The notes: a model not told the origin generated them from the sequence alone. A stretch of 64,000 bases of DNA from Lachnospiraceae bacterium (GCA_017470985.1 JAFUXA010000001.1:1-64000), one strand, 5' to 3'. Positions 1 to 12,101 are shown, counted from the first letter of the stretch. Numbers and translations: made by a program.

Positions 1-672
<672 letters not shown>

Positions 673-702
673 TTAATCTTTTATCTACAATTTCTGTATC
701 TA

Positions 703-1560
703 CTAAGAAATTGCCTCCGCTCCTGCAATAATCTCTGTCAATTCCTGTGTAATTGAGCCTTGTCTTGCACGATTATATTTGAGAGATAAATCATTAATAA
801 TATCCTCAGCATTGCTTGTTGCAGAATCCATGGCCTGCATACGAGCACCATTTTCACTGGCAACAGCTTCAACCAATCCACCATAAATCAGACTGGTTAC
901 ATACTTTGGAATAATCATATCGAGAGCTTCCTCTTCATTAGGCTCGAAATTCATCAAGCTTGTAGCGCTCTCCTCTGAAATATCTTCTTCATTTATCTCT
1001 ACCGGCAACAACTTCAAGAGTTTTGGTTCCTGACTAACCGTATTCTTAAAATGTGTATAAGCCAGGTAAATCTCACCTATCTTGCCTTCAGCATAAGCCT
1101 CCAACAGGATTTTAGAAATCTCCATAGCATCCTCATAGGTTGGCTCTTCAATTACAGCAGGATAACTGGCTGAAATCTCATAACCTTTTCTTGAGAGAGC
1201 TTCCTCTCCCTTATTTCCTATGGCATAGATGACTGTATCTTCCGGTGACAATCCACTACCTGTTATAGCTTTTACAACATTTGAATTATATCCGCCAGCA
1301 AGTCCTCTGTTGGAAGTGATTGTAATAATCGCTTTGGTCTGAGACTCACTCTCCTGCAGGTATGGATGATTTACCTCTCCTGCCTTCGCCAACATAGAAC
1401 AAACTGTCTTATACATATAATTAAAATACGGATTTGATTCCTCCGCTCTGTTTCTGGCTTTTTGGAGCTTAACAGTAGATACAAGTTTCATAGCTTTAGT
1501 GATCTGTTGTGTACTTGATACACTATTTTTTCTTCTCTTAATGTCTCTCATAGAGGCCAT
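703..1560 (-). CDS. atpG: ATP synthase F1 subunit gamma
   Basis: This is the central-stalk gamma subunit that couples c-ring rotation to catalysis in beta. It is about 285 residues, the usual length. The N-terminus MASMRDIKRRKNSV and the C-terminus with YNRARQGSITQELTEII are the two conserved coiled-coil ends that enter the head. A TTG lies in frame two codons upstream, but the ATG at 1560 has the ribosome site GGCGGTGAT at a good distance and fits the family start. It lies between atpA and atpD in the standard order. Confidence 0.97.
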   Translation of the reverse strand: MASMRDIKRRKNSVSSTQQITKAMKLVSTVKLQKARNRAEESNPYFNYMYKTVCSMLAKAGEVNHPYLQESESQTKAIITITSNRGLAGGYNSNVVKAITGSGLSPEDTVIYAIGNKGEEALSRKGYEISASYPAVIEEPTYEDAMEISKILLEAYAEGKIGEIYLAYTHFKNTVSQEPKLLKLLPVEINEEDISEESATSLMNFEPNEEEALDMIIPKYVTSLIYGGLVEAVASENGARMQAMDSATSNAEDIINDLSLKYNRARQGSITQELTEIIAGAEAIS

Positions 1561-1575
1561 TATCAATCACCGCCT

Positions 1576-3631
<2,056 letters not shown>

Positions 3632-3644
<13 letters not shown>

Positions 3645-4147
3645 GTAGCCTCACCCATTTCCTTCAAAGTCTGATCTACCAAACTTTCCTGAATGGTAGT
3701 GTCAATATTTGCTGCTACAACCTTGCCTGCCATTACAGCTGCAACGGAGATCATCTCCTGCTTCATTTCATCTGCTACACGCTTCTTCTCAAGCTCAGCT
3801 TCCTCAACAGCTCTAGCCTTGATTCTAGCTGCTTCTTCCTTGGCTTCAGAGATGATTTTTTCCTCATTTTTCAAAGCCTTCTGTCTAGCTTCTGATAAAA
3901 TTGCTTCTGTTTCTTTATTCGCATTTCTCAGTTTCTCTTCATATTCTGCCTTTAACTTAGCCGCTTCTTCCTTATCGGCCTTTGCGCTTTGAATATTATC
4001 GGCTATGCCTTTCTTTCTATCTTCCAGAAGCTTACGCGCTGGATTCCAGAGTAAATAAGACAACAATAGGAATAGAACGAATACTGATATGGCCAGCAAT
4101 CCTGCGTCAAATAATAACTGAAAATCTAAGTTAAATAATCTTTCCAT
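3632..4147 (-). CDS. atpF: ATP synthase F0 subunit b
   Basis: This is the membrane-anchored b subunit of the peripheral stalk, 171 residues. One hydrophobic segment at about residues 12-34 (LLFDAGLLAISVFVLFLLLSY) is followed by a long charged helix rich in Lys, Glu and Ala with the heptad character of a coiled coil, as expected for a right-handed b dimer. It lies between atpE and atpH. The family diverges in sequence, but the topology, size and position leave little doubt. Confidence 0.93.
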
Positions 4148-4194
4148 TGTATCTCGCAGTTCCTCCTTTCCTAAGAAATTTCAAAACTACCGAA

Positions 4195-4470
<276 letters not shown>

Positions 4471-4484
4471 TTATGAATTTCAAA

Positions 4485-5222
4485 TTATTCTGCGTCCCCA
4501 TAGGACTGTGTGATGTATGTCATTGTCAACATACAGAATACGTAAGTTTGAATTGCTCCAGAGAATAAATCAAAATAAATATGGAGCACCGCCGGCCAAG
4601 CATAAGCTATCTTGGCGAGAAGACCGTAAACAAGGGCCATCATTACGGTACCTGACAGTACATTTGCAAACAAACGTAGTGATAATGAAATTGGCACTGC
4701 AATCTCACTAATCAAGTTAATTGGTAACCATAGAGGAAACCAAGGTGGCAACGGAGAACACATATCCGTCCAAATTGTTTTGAAGCTTTGATTCTTCCAC
4801 TTAGTCACATGTATTAACACAAAGGTAATAATACCAAGTGCAAATGTGGTGCCGTAATCGGCAGTCGGTGGCCTAAGTCCAAACAATCCTGAAATATTAC
4901 TAAATAGAATGAATACGAAGATTGTGCAAATATAATTTGCAAAAACCTTGGCGTGAGAACCCATATTGCTCTCAACTATTCCATCAAGTAATTCCACCAC
5001 TAGTTCCAGTAGGTTTTGAAAGGTGTCCGGAACCTCTGTAGCTTTGGCAAGTTTTCTATTTGCAACTATGGCAAATATAACCAATACCATCATGACTATT
5101 GCAATACACACATGAGATGTGGTAATCCACACTTCCTGTCCAAGCACATTAAGCTTAAGCAAGCCGTGTATCATAAAGTCAATATTATCTGCAGACGCGG
5201 ACATTAAAATTGCTTCATTCAC
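4485..5222 (-). CDS. atpB: ATP synthase F0 subunit a
   Basis: This is the stator subunit a, about 245 residues, forming the ion half-channels beside the c ring. Multiple hydrophobic helices are present. The segment SLSLRLFANVLSGTVMM holds the essential arginine that faces the c-ring carboxylate, and the C-terminal helix has FSGAIQTYVFCMLTMTYI. The start appears to be GTG at 5222, with AGGAGGTG five bases upstream, overlapping the stop of the upstream atpI-like gene as GTGA. Confidence 0.95.
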   Translation of the reverse strand: MNEAILMSASADNIDFMIHGLLKLNVLGQEVWITTSHVCIAIVMMVLVIFAIVANRKLAKATEVPDTFQNLLELVVELLDGIVESNMGSHAKVFANYICTIFVFILFSNISGLFGLRPPTADYGTTFALGIITFVLIHVTKWKNQSFKTIWTDMCSPLPPWFPLWLPINLISEIAVPISLSLRLFANVLSGTVMMALVYGLLAKIAYAWPAVLHIYFDLFSGAIQTYVFCMLTMTYITQSYGDAE

Positions 5223-5653
5223 AATTTCACCTCCTCTTCTACTTCTTCTTGTGATTCATCAGGCTCTATGTCCTTAAAAATCACTTTATGCATAAAAGGT
5301 TGTGCATAAGCACTTACCTTTAGCCCCAAAATTCCAAGAAATGCTGTAATTAAATTACCTAAATTGAAGTACATCATAATAAATATAATTATGACAACAA
5401 CAGCATATCTTAATACCGATTTCACCGACAATCGCTTGGTATTTCCATCACCCAAGCGAACCGCCTCTTCTATAACCATTGCTAAATGGATAGCCATACC
5501 TATTGCACAACCAATTCCTATCCACAGTCCACTGGAATATCTAATCTTGTCTGTAACAAACCATACTCCGGTAAACTGAAGAATCAAACCATATACAATT
5601 ATTCCGATCACAAGACCGGGCAAAGCCTCATTTAGCCTTCTAAGCCCATTCAT
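5219..5653 (-). CDS. ATP synthase subunit I-like membrane protein
   Basis: This 144-residue protein has four predicted membrane helices (about residues 12-30, 42-60, 82-98 and 100-115) and an acidic tail ESQEEVEEEVKL. Its position directly upstream of atpB with a four-base overlap, and its size and topology, fit the ATP synthase I-chain (AtpI) family, which assists c-ring assembly or magnesium supply. Sequence conservation in this family is low, so the assignment relies mainly on context. It lies downstream of the AtpZ-like gene, a common clostridial arrangement. Confidence 0.75.
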   Translation of the reverse strand: MNGLRRLNEALPGLVIGIIVYGLILQFTGVWFVTDKIRYSSGLWIGIGCAIGMAIHLAMVIEEAVRLGDGNTKRLSVKSVLRYAVVVIIIFIMMYFNLGNLITAFLGILGLKVSAYAQPFMHKVIFKDIEPDESQEEVEEEVKL

Positions 5654-5680
5654 AAAGTATTCCTCATTTATAAACTAGTA

Positions 5681-5950
5681 TCATTTATCCGTCTTTTCAT
5701 CCAGCTCTCTCTGTATCTCTCCAGGTGATTTGGTATCTTTTAAATATTTCTTCACCAATTGATATACATTTTGAAAACCTGCTATTGCACCCAATACAAA
5801 ACCAATAATGCCAATATATTTTGTACCGAACCGGCCATCTAACCACGCTCCACCTATGGTGCACATTATAATCGGGACTATCATGGTTATACCAATCTGA
5901 ACAATCAGTACCAACATATCCGCCACTTCGTTTTGCTTCTTTTCTCTCAT
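5681..5950 (-). CDS. AtpZ-like F0F1-ATPase-associated protein
   Basis: This is a small protein of 89 residues with two membrane helices (about 10-32 and 43-62) joined by GGAWLDGRFGTKYIG and ending in a charged tail. This is the pattern of the AtpZ/F0F1-ATPase gene 1 family, whose members sit first in atp operons and have been linked to divalent cation transport. It is the first gene after the atp promoter at 5978-6005 and precedes the AtpI-like gene. Confidence 0.75.
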   Translation of the reverse strand: MREKKQNEVADMLVLIVQIGITMIVPIIMCTIGGAWLDGRFGTKYIGIIGFVLGAIAGFQNVYQLVKKYLKDTKSPGEIQRELDEKTDK

Positions 5951-5977
5951 TATATAAAACCTTTGATTTTGCTATAA

Positions 5978-6005
5978 ATTATACCCTATTGGATTTACAA
6001 ATCAA
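5978..6005 (-). promoter_or_regulatory. Predicted sigma-A promoter of the atp operon
   Basis: On the minus strand, TTGATT (6005-6000) and a perfect TATAAT (5983-5978) are separated by 16 bases. Transcription would start about 20 bases before the AtpZ-like gene. The -35 element overlaps the 3' end of the dCMP deaminase gene, so the atp genes can be expressed separately from it. Confidence 0.6.
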
Positions 6006-6483
6006 TATTTATTTGTCTATCCGATGGTGTATATTTGACAAAAGCTACTCCCGCGGATGTGAGCATTCTCTTGGAAGCTCTAACTGCCGGAGTATGTTCA
6101 TATTTATCATCTTCATACACAATTTTCTTTATTCCTGACTGAATAATGGCCTTGGCACATTCATTACAAGGAAATAGAGATACATATAATGTTGATCCTT
6201 CCAGGCTTCCGCCTCTGTAATTTAATATGGCATTCAGCTCTGAGTGAGTAGTATAGAAGTACTTATTCTCATAAGGATCTCCCTCGCGAACCCACGGGAA
6301 TTCATCATCTGAGCAGCCCTGTGGGAAGCCATTATATCCCATGGACAAAATCTTGTTATCCTCACTGACAATGCAGGCGCCCACCTGTGTATTCGGATCC
6401 TTGGATCTCATAGCAGATAATTTGGCAACGCCCATGAAATATTCGTCCCAGGTAATATAATCCTGTCTCTTATCTTCCTTCAT
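5995..6483 (-). CDS. dCMP deaminase family protein
   Basis: This 162-residue zinc enzyme probably converts dCMP to dUMP for thymidylate synthesis. The zinc ligands and catalytic glutamate are visible as THSELNAIL (His, Glu) and PCNECAKAII (two Cys). The N-terminus has DYITWDEYFMGVAKLSAMRS and DPNTQVGA, typical of ComEB-type dCMP deaminases. GGGAGGAA precedes the ATG. The order tsaC, ywlE-like, dCMP deaminase, then atp genes resembles the ywlC-ywlE-atp neighbourhood of Bacillus. Confidence 0.88.
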   Translation of the reverse strand: MKEDKRQDYITWDEYFMGVAKLSAMRSKDPNTQVGACIVSEDNKILSMGYNGFPQGCSDDEFPWVREGDPYENKYFYTTHSELNAILNYRGGSLEGSTLYVSLFPCNECAKAIIQSGIKKIVYEDDKYEHTPAVRASKRMLTSAGVAFVKYTPSDRQINIDL

Positions 6484-6509
6484 TAGTATTCCTCCCGTAG
6501 TTATACAAA

Positions 6510-6974
6510 TTATTTACCCCATAATTTGTCAGCTAACTTCTCTGTAGTCTTCTTTATAACTTCAAAGCACAATCCGTAGGACTGTATCGAGCCACCATAC
6601 GGATTTATTATCTCGATTTCATCTCCTACATATGCTGATAAGACAAATACATTTTCCTCATTTGCATTTTCAAATCCATCTATGACACGAGGTCTCTGAA
6701 CTTCTTTCATAACTAATACAAGAGAATCCGGTGTTATATCAGCATTTACAAGTTCTTTGGCCTGATAACCTTCTGCCTGTATATCATTGCTGGCCAAAAC
6801 TGCCAGAGCCTTCGGATTCATTGGTTCTGGAAATTGAACAACCAAACCTCTTGCACAGATTTCTACTCCGGCCACGCCTCTCTCTCCAAGAGTCTGTTTC
6901 ATTATTTCTGCAGCCATTGGAGCTCTTCCTGTACCGCTTCCTGCTACAAATATTATCTTATTAATCGGTCCCAT
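6510..6974 (-). CDS. YwlE-like low-molecular-weight phosphatase homologue, catalytic residues lost
   Basis: This 154-residue protein aligns end to end with the low-molecular-weight protein phosphatase family, and its neighbourhood (next to tsaC, near atp) is that of the Bacillus protein-arginine phosphatase YwlE. The P-loop normally reads CTGNTCRSP. Here it is AGSGTGRAP: the nucleophilic Cys is Ala11 (codon 6942-6944, GCA), while Arg17 is kept. The general-acid loop normally DPFGGS is NPYGGS, with Asn124 (codon 6603-6605). Both catalytic side chains are thus missing, and the protein is probably a binding or regulatory pseudophosphatase. The reading frame is intact, so it is not an ordinary decayed gene. 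Confidence 0.8.
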   Translation of the reverse strand: MGPINKIIFVAGSGTGRAPMAAEIMKQTLGERGVAGVEICARGLVVQFPEPMNPKALAVLASNDIQAEGYQAKELVNADITPDSLVLVMKEVQRPRVIDGFENANEENVFVLSAYVGDEIEIINPYGGSIQSYGLCFEVIKKTTEKLADKLWGK

Positions 6975-7002
6975 AATCCATGCCTCTTTTCTTGCGAAAC
7001 AG

Positions 7003-8052
7003 CTAAACCTCTATTATTCTATGTCCTGCTGCCTTGATAAGCCTGTTCATTATAGCTCCACCAATTCCGGCAGATTGAAATCCTTCTGAATAAATGACAT
7101 CCACATCAGAATCGTCAAAATCTCTCAGAACCTTGTACAAATGTCTCGCAATTTCTTCCTCGTCATCCTTGCTTCCTATGCAGATAACCTCTCCTCCAAC
7201 ATAGCTTTCCTTGTTCTCCTGGGTAGATATTATTCCTACCTTCTGCCCGGCTTCAGAAGCTTCTCTGGTGAGTTCATTAATCTTGGCAACCACAGCTTCG
7301 TTGTCACCTTCAATAATTGTAAGCTCCGCCTGTGGAGCATAATGTCTATAACGCATTCCCGGAGCTTTTGGCCTTACATTGACATTCTCACTTGTCAATC
7401 CCGGATCCATTCTAACCGGACCGATAACCTCTGCAAGCATCTCCTGTGTTATATAACCAGGGCGCAAAATGGTAGGAATATCCTCTGACAAATCTATAAT
7501 AGTAGATTCGATTCCAATTCCCACCGGGCCTCCGTCTAAAATCACATCTATCTTGCCATTTAGGTCATCATATACATGTGCTGCAGTTGTAGGACTAGGT
7601 CTACCAGATGTGTTGGCACTTGGCGCTGCAATCATACACATACTGTCCTGCAAAAACTGTAAAGCCACTGGATGATTTGGCATACGAATAGCAACTGTAT
7701 CCAATCCGCCTGTCGTCTCATATGGAATCTTGTCATTTTTATTTAAAATCATGGTTAGAGGACCTGGCCAGAATTTATCTGCCAAGGCTCTAGCCGCCTC
7801 CGGCACCTCTGAAACTATATCCTCTAACTGTGAAAAATAAGCTATATGTACAATAAGCGGATTATCTGATGGTCTCCCCTTGGCCTCATATATTTTCTTT
7901 GAAGCCAAAGGATTAGTTGCATCTCCACCTAATCCATATACTGTCTCTGTTGGAAATGCTACAAGTCCACCATTTCTTATGGCCTCCACAGCATTTCTCA
8001 TATCATTTGAATCTATCTTATCATTAATTACTTTGTATACTTCCGTCATCAT
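7003..8052 (-). CDS. tsaC: L-threonylcarbamoyladenylate synthase (Sua5/TsaC family)
   Basis: This enzyme makes threonylcarbamoyl-AMP from threonine, bicarbonate and ATP, the precursor of the t6A tRNA modification. At 349 residues it is the long Sua5 form: an N-terminal YrdC domain (LVAFPTETVYGLGGDA, KGRPSDNPLIVHI, PSANTSGRPSPT) followed by a C-terminal Sua5 domain from about residue 230 (APGMRYRHYAP linker). It lies directly upstream of the YwlE-like gene, with about 28 bases between them. Confidence 0.94.
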   Translation of the reverse strand: MMTEVYKVINDKIDSNDMRNAVEAIRNGGLVAFPTETVYGLGGDATNPLASKKIYEAKGRPSDNPLIVHIAYFSQLEDIVSEVPEAARALADKFWPGPLTMILNKNDKIPYETTGGLDTVAIRMPNHPVALQFLQDSMCMIAAPSANTSGRPSPTTAAHVYDDLNGKIDVILDGGPVGIGIESTIIDLSEDIPTILRPGYITQEMLAEVIGPVRMDPGLTSENVNVRPKAPGMRYRHYAPQAELTIIEGDNEAVVAKINELTREASEAGQKVGIISTQENKESYVGGEVICIGSKDDEEEIARHLYKVLRDFDDSDVDVIYSEGFQSAGIGGAIMNRLIKAAGHRIIEV

Positions 8053-8098
8053 AGTCTACATTATATCACTTTTGAATATTAATAAGCACTTGATTTCT

Positions 8099-9844
8099 TT
8101 ATTTCGAATAGGTAGCAATAGTCTGCCATATCTCAGGCACTTCCTGAGTCAGTTTCCAGAATGAGATTCCTGCCAAATCATTATCATCTGCAACCTGAAG
8201 TTTATGTGACAAGGAAGTGGCATCTTCCAACCATACTTTATAAGTTGTATCACCCTCAGTCATCTCAGCATAATTTTGTGCTGTAGATTCATTCCATACT
8301 GGATTTCCGTTATGAGTAGATATGAAATCACCAATATTTTTCATACTGTAAGCCTTGGCTGTTACATCAGAACCTGTGATAGTCCATACTCTTGTATAGA
8401 AAGGCAATCCTAAAACCACCTGGCTTTTATCAAATGTTTTGAGAAGGCTCTGAACACAATCTCTTACAAATGTAATAGATGAAACAGATCCAGGCTCATC
8501 TCCTGTTGTATGCTCGTCGTATGCCATAATCACGCCGTAATCCACATAATCAGACAAAACCTCTGGATTATAATTGCCGAAGCTATACCCCATAGTGGCC
8601 AAATCAACTGATAATACAATATTATTATTCTCACATTTTATAGATAATTCCTTGATAAATTCCAGGTATCCATCTGCCGCATTTTCCGGTAAAGCTTCTA
8701 TATCTATATTAATTCCATCCAAATTATATGTGATGGCCGCTGCCAAGAGATTGTTAATAAGTGCGTCTCTTGAAGATGTAATATTCAATACAGTTGCTGT
8801 ATCTACATTTTTATTTTCCAGATTACTAAACAAAGCCCATACCTTGATATTGTTGCTGTGACAGTAATCCACATATGCACTAGATGCCAAGTTGGCAATT
8901 CCACCCTGATTATCATCCATATAAAACCATGTTGGAGAAACTACATTTACAGAAGTATTTGCCAACACCTCTGACACATTGCTATTAGCTGATTTATTGG
9001 TCACCTGATGCCATGCCATGACAATCTTGTCATTTGAAGTAATATGATTATATTTTCTTGCCGGCAAATTATTGGCAACCTCCTGGGATTCTGCTTTCTT
9101 CAGCTTGGAATTCTTAATATATCCAACCACTCCGTCCCTGGTTACAACCTGGCTCCATTTGCCATAATTCTGTATTACGCTGACTTCATCTTTCTTAGAA
9201 ACCTGAGCCAGTACCTTGCTCTTCACTCCACCGTTTTTACGAACCTGAGTATTGCGCTTAACTACTGATACATTCTTCTGAAGCCCGGCAGTCTCAATCA
9301 CTACTCTGGCTGGTGTATCATATATTTCATAAGTCATATCCGTGAACTTAGATACAAATTCCAGATTAATATAATACTCACCGCTGTCTCTTGTAATCAC
9401 AGGTGCATCCAATGTCACCTGCTCCTTATCAACTGTGTAAATATTGCTATCAATGTTGGCAGAAATAATTTGAGAATCTGTTGTATATCTCAGGACCCCT
9501 TCTGTCTTATCATATACATAGCCGTTATCAATATATTTTTTGAGATAATTGATACTTATATAAGCCTTACCATCTAAGAACAAGCCATCTACATAATCTA
9601 CATTCTTATCCTTCTCCTTGAAACTGCCATTAGAGATTACTATCATCTCATTATCTGCAGTAACATTGTAATAATCCTCCAGGCTAAGTGTCTGTTTTGT
9701 AGGAGTATTTCTTGCAATGGCTATACACATACCAATAACAAGAAGCAAAAGGGCTGCTATTATTACCACATACATATACGGTGGCAAATCTCCAATTATC
9801 CTTCTTATATTATTTAATGTCTTATTCTTCTTTACTTTTCTCAT
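8099..9844 (-). CDS. Membrane-anchored GH18-family protein with SH3 domain
   Basis: This 581-residue protein has a short basic N-terminus, one membrane helix at about residues 23-46 (signal anchor), a beta-rich stalk region, an SH3-like segment near residues 195-250 (NTQVRKNGGVKSKVLAQVSK, WSQVVTRDGVVGYI) and a C-terminal glycoside hydrolase 18 barrel. The catalytic motif reads LDGINIDIE, with Asn in place of the middle Asp of classical chitinases, as in the YaaH/SleL spore-lysin subfamily; the proton-donor Glu is present. It probably acts on peptidoglycan outside the membrane. It is isolated from the upstream operon by a terminator at 9916-9958. Confidence 0.85.
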   Translation of the reverse strand: MRKVKKNKTLNNIRRIIGDLPPYMYVVIIAALLLLVIGMCIAIARNTPTKQTLSLEDYYNVTADNEMIVISNGSFKEKDKNVDYVDGLFLDGKAYISINYLKKYIDNGYVYDKTEGVLRYTTDSQIISANIDSNIYTVDKEQVTLDAPVITRDSGEYYINLEFVSKFTDMTYEIYDTPARVVIETAGLQKNVSVVKRNTQVRKNGGVKSKVLAQVSKKDEVSVIQNYGKWSQVVTRDGVVGYIKNSKLKKAESQEVANNLPARKYNHITSNDKIVMAWHQVTNKSANSNVSEVLANTSVNVVSPTWFYMDDNQGGIANLASSAYVDYCHSNNIKVWALFSNLENKNVDTATVLNITSSRDALINNLLAAAITYNLDGINIDIEALPENAADGYLEFIKELSIKCENNNIVLSVDLATMGYSFGNYNPEVLSDYVDYGVIMAYDEHTTGDEPGSVSSITFVRDCVQSLLKTFDKSQVVLGLPFYTRVWTITGSDVTAKAYSMKNIGDFISTHNGNPVWNESTAQNYAEMTEGDTTYKVWLEDATSLSHKLQVADDNDLAGISFWKLTQEVPEIWQTIATYSK

Positions 9845-9915
9845 CCTGTCACATCCTCGTGTTTTCTATTGATTTAATATTAACATAGGTTTCTATTCAA
9901 TAAAACATTTATTAT

Positions 9916-9958
9916 AAAAAGCAAGAAGCCCCTCCCCTAGAAGAGTCAGGCTTCCTGC
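9916..9958 (-). terminator. Rho-independent terminator
   Basis: On the minus strand, arms at 9958-9949 and 9930-9921 form a ten-pair stem with one mismatch, followed by TTTTT. It ends the kinase/P-loop operon upstream of the GH18 gene. The rest of the 217-bp gap 9845-10061 is AT-rich with nothing else recognised. Confidence 0.8.
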
Positions 9959-10061
9959 AATAGTCTTTTATCATTTCTTATATAATTTTTCTGTTCAAAT
10001 AATTATTTCATTTTATTATACATTATTCATCCATATACTTTACGCCCGAACATCTCCTTTC

Positions 10062-10697
10062 TCAGCTACCATATAGTATATTCCTAATAGTTACAATGTC
10101 CTTTTCTTTCATGCAATACGGGTCACCTATCATTGGCAGATTCTTCATCTCTGTCTTAGATTTTTTGTACCATATAATCTTCTGTTCATGAGTCAGGTTG
10201 TAGCTATACCTCTCCAAGCAGCCTACATCTCCATATAATTTAAGAATTTTCTCTGACAACCATGCATAAGAATCAATATTCCATGGTAAAAGATTGCCTG
10301 CTATAAATAATCTAGTACATATTGGTATCAGCTCTTCTTTTCCTGCAAATATCTCACCTAAATCCAGTATTATAACATCAGCATCTCTATACAGAGCCTG
10401 CTTTGGATTTCTTAACTTACCCGCCATCTTCTTCTCATCTGCAGCCAATAAATAAGAAATCCCCTTATAGTAATATATGAGTTCCTTCTCGTCGTACATC
10501 CACTTATTCTTTAGCATATTGTACAATTTCGAATAATCTCCAACTTCCACATATACCACTTCCAACTTCTCTACTGAAGATAAATAGTTTGCAAATGCAC
10601 TACTTAAATGTGTAGCATCCTCCTTTGAAGTCGCTCCTATAACCCCAATTATCTCTTTTTGCTTCTGGCAATTACTCCTTATTCTCCTAATCTTCAT
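10062..10697 (-). CDS. Degenerate P-loop (ParA-like) protein, function unknown
   Basis: This 211-residue protein begins with a basic segment and then IIGVIGATSKEDATHL, placed like a Walker A motif but lacking the Lys/Thr pair. A predicted strand DADVIILDLGEIFAG sits where the Walker B strand of ParA/MinD-like proteins would be. It resembles the C-terminal half of the upstream kinase gene, sharing the Ile-Gly-Val start, the Thr-His pair and the aspartate strand, so the two look paralogous. It overlaps that gene by four bases (ATGA). No enzymatic role can be assigned; a scaffold or sensor partner of the kinase is an inference. Confidence 0.6.
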   Translation of the reverse strand: MKIRRIRSNCQKQKEIIGVIGATSKEDATHLSSAFANYLSSVEKLEVVYVEVGDYSKLYNMLKNKWMYDEKELIYYYKGISYLLAADEKKMAGKLRNPKQALYRDADVIILDLGEIFAGKEELIPICTRLFIAGNLLPWNIDSYAWLSEKILKLYGDVGCLERYSYNLTHEQKIIWYKKSKTEMKNLPMIGDPYCMKEKDIVTIRNILYGS

Positions 10698-11968
10698 AAC
10701 CCGGCTCCCACTTTTAGCATTTCAGAAAACATCGCCTTGAGTCCTGTAGTAATATGCATTGGATCCGCCACATAGGGATATCTATATACCTTTGATTGAA
10801 AACTTCTGGCCAAATTTCTGGCTTCATTCATGGAAAATCTATTACATATAATAATATCCATATCTTCTCCCACTCTAATAGATTTATGCCAACCTGCATT
10901 GTCGCAAACATAGATAGTAGCATCTGCTTCAAACTCCAGCGGCACCGTACCATAATCTAATACCAGAATCCCTTCCTGAGGTCTGTTAATATTAACTGCT
11001 GAACCTGTTTCCATAATTCCAGCAAAATTATCGTGATATATTATTCCTTGCCGAACTTCCCAATCAATATGATTTCTATATATCTCTTCTAGCACTCTTC
11101 CCTGTGCTTCATCTCGGTAAAATGCTCGATATCCAGCCTGATTCAGATAGCTTACCAGGGATATTGCTATATGTGTACATCCAACGCCCGTGTCACTTCC
11201 AACTATAGCGATAGTTCTTGAGATTACCTTTTCCTTCTTCCTTCTACTATTCTCGAGACGCATTATACAATCATATAGACTTCCCACACTCTTCGTCCTG
11301 AATTTCTTATTTCTTACACAGGCTCGAATCCATATCGGCATCACCATAACTCTTGTCGTAAGATCTATATGTCTACTTATAAGTCTAATTAATCGCCCAA
11401 GACTATATATGTCAGACTGTTCATCCACCACATCACCTCTTAATTGTTCTGGTGATGCAAATCCTGGCGTTCCGCTGTGTGAGCGGATATTATCCTCATT
11501 CATAATAATCGCACTTCCGAAATCTACCAGTCTAAGCTTATCGCCCTCAAAAAATATATGCTCCGGTTTGAGATCTAAATATAATATAGGACCCATAGTA
11601 TTCTCGTGCAAATATATAAGAACCTGACATATCTTCTCTATTAAATTAAAAAATTCTTTTGTGGTAATTCTCTGATGATCTTGCAAATATTGTCGTAGAC
11701 TCTCTCCTGATACATACTCCTCAACAAGATATATATACCCATCATCCTCATACCTATCTATCACCGATGGTATAGCTGGATGACTAAGCCCCTCTAACAA
11801 TTCTGCCTCTGAAAAATAATTGGGGAATGCAAGATTAGAACTCTTGCATATCATTTTCAAGATAAAGAATTCATCTGTTAGTCTGTTTCTGATAAGTACT
11901 ATTTTGGTAGCTGATGATTCATAAACTGTATATACAGTCTCGTACTTATCAAATATGCAATTTTTCAT
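10694..11968 (-). CDS. Serine/threonine protein kinase fused to a degenerate ParA-like domain
   Basis: The N-terminal half (to about residue 240) is a Hanks-type kinase: FILKMI with the ATP-anchoring Lys, SHPAIPSVIDRYED, the catalytic loop YLDLKPEHIFF (Asp132, Lys134; the usual Asn is His137), DFGSA, then SGTPGFASPEQLRG. The C-terminal half (from residue about 252) starts RTIAIVGSDTGVGCTH, a P-loop-like stretch at residues 257-266 without the Walker lysine. The start is placed at 11968 because AAGGAGTT lies just upstream and a good promoter (12011-12039) lies inside the longer possible frame from 12064. It is coupled to the downstream paralogous P-loop gene. Confidence 0.8.
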   Translation of the reverse strand: MKNCIFDKYETVYTVYESSATKIVLIRNRLTDEFFILKMICKSSNLAFPNYFSEAELLEGLSHPAIPSVIDRYEDDGYIYLVEEYVSGESLRQYLQDHQRITTKEFFNLIEKICQVLIYLHENTMGPILYLDLKPEHIFFEGDKLRLVDFGSAIIMNEDNIRSHSGTPGFASPEQLRGDVVDEQSDIYSLGRLIRLISRHIDLTTRVMVMPIWIRACVRNKKFRTKSVGSLYDCIMRLENSRRKKEKVISRTIAIVGSDTGVGCTHIAISLVSYLNQAGYRAFYRDEAQGRVLEEIYRNHIDWEVRQGIIYHDNFAGIMETGSAVNINRPQEGILVLDYGTVPLEFEADATIYVCDNAGWHKSIRVGEDMDIIICNRFSMNEARNLARSFQSKVYRYPYVADPMHITTGLKAMFSEMLKVGAGL

Positions 11969-12010
11969 TTGCAACTCCTTCCCAGATAGGAAAGGTATCT
12001 CGTGACTAAA

Positions 12011-12039
12011 TTTATAGCACGATTCTTCACAGGTATCAA
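12011..12039 (-). promoter_or_regulatory. Predicted promoter of the kinase operon
   Basis: On the minus strand, TTGATA (12039-12034) and TATAAA (12016-12011) are separated by 17 bases. The predicted transcript begins about 35-40 bases before the start codon chosen at 11968. This supports the shorter kinase start. Confidence 0.5.
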
Positions 12040-12101
12040 TATTGCCTTTTTCACATTTTTCCATCTGAAATTTTGTTTATATTTTTTTAAGATTTCCTTC
12101 C

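Noticed and set aside
11969..12064. N-terminal extension of the kinase from ATG 12064
   Set aside because: No ribosome site at 12064, whereas AAGGAGTT precedes 11968 and a good promoter lies inside the extension.
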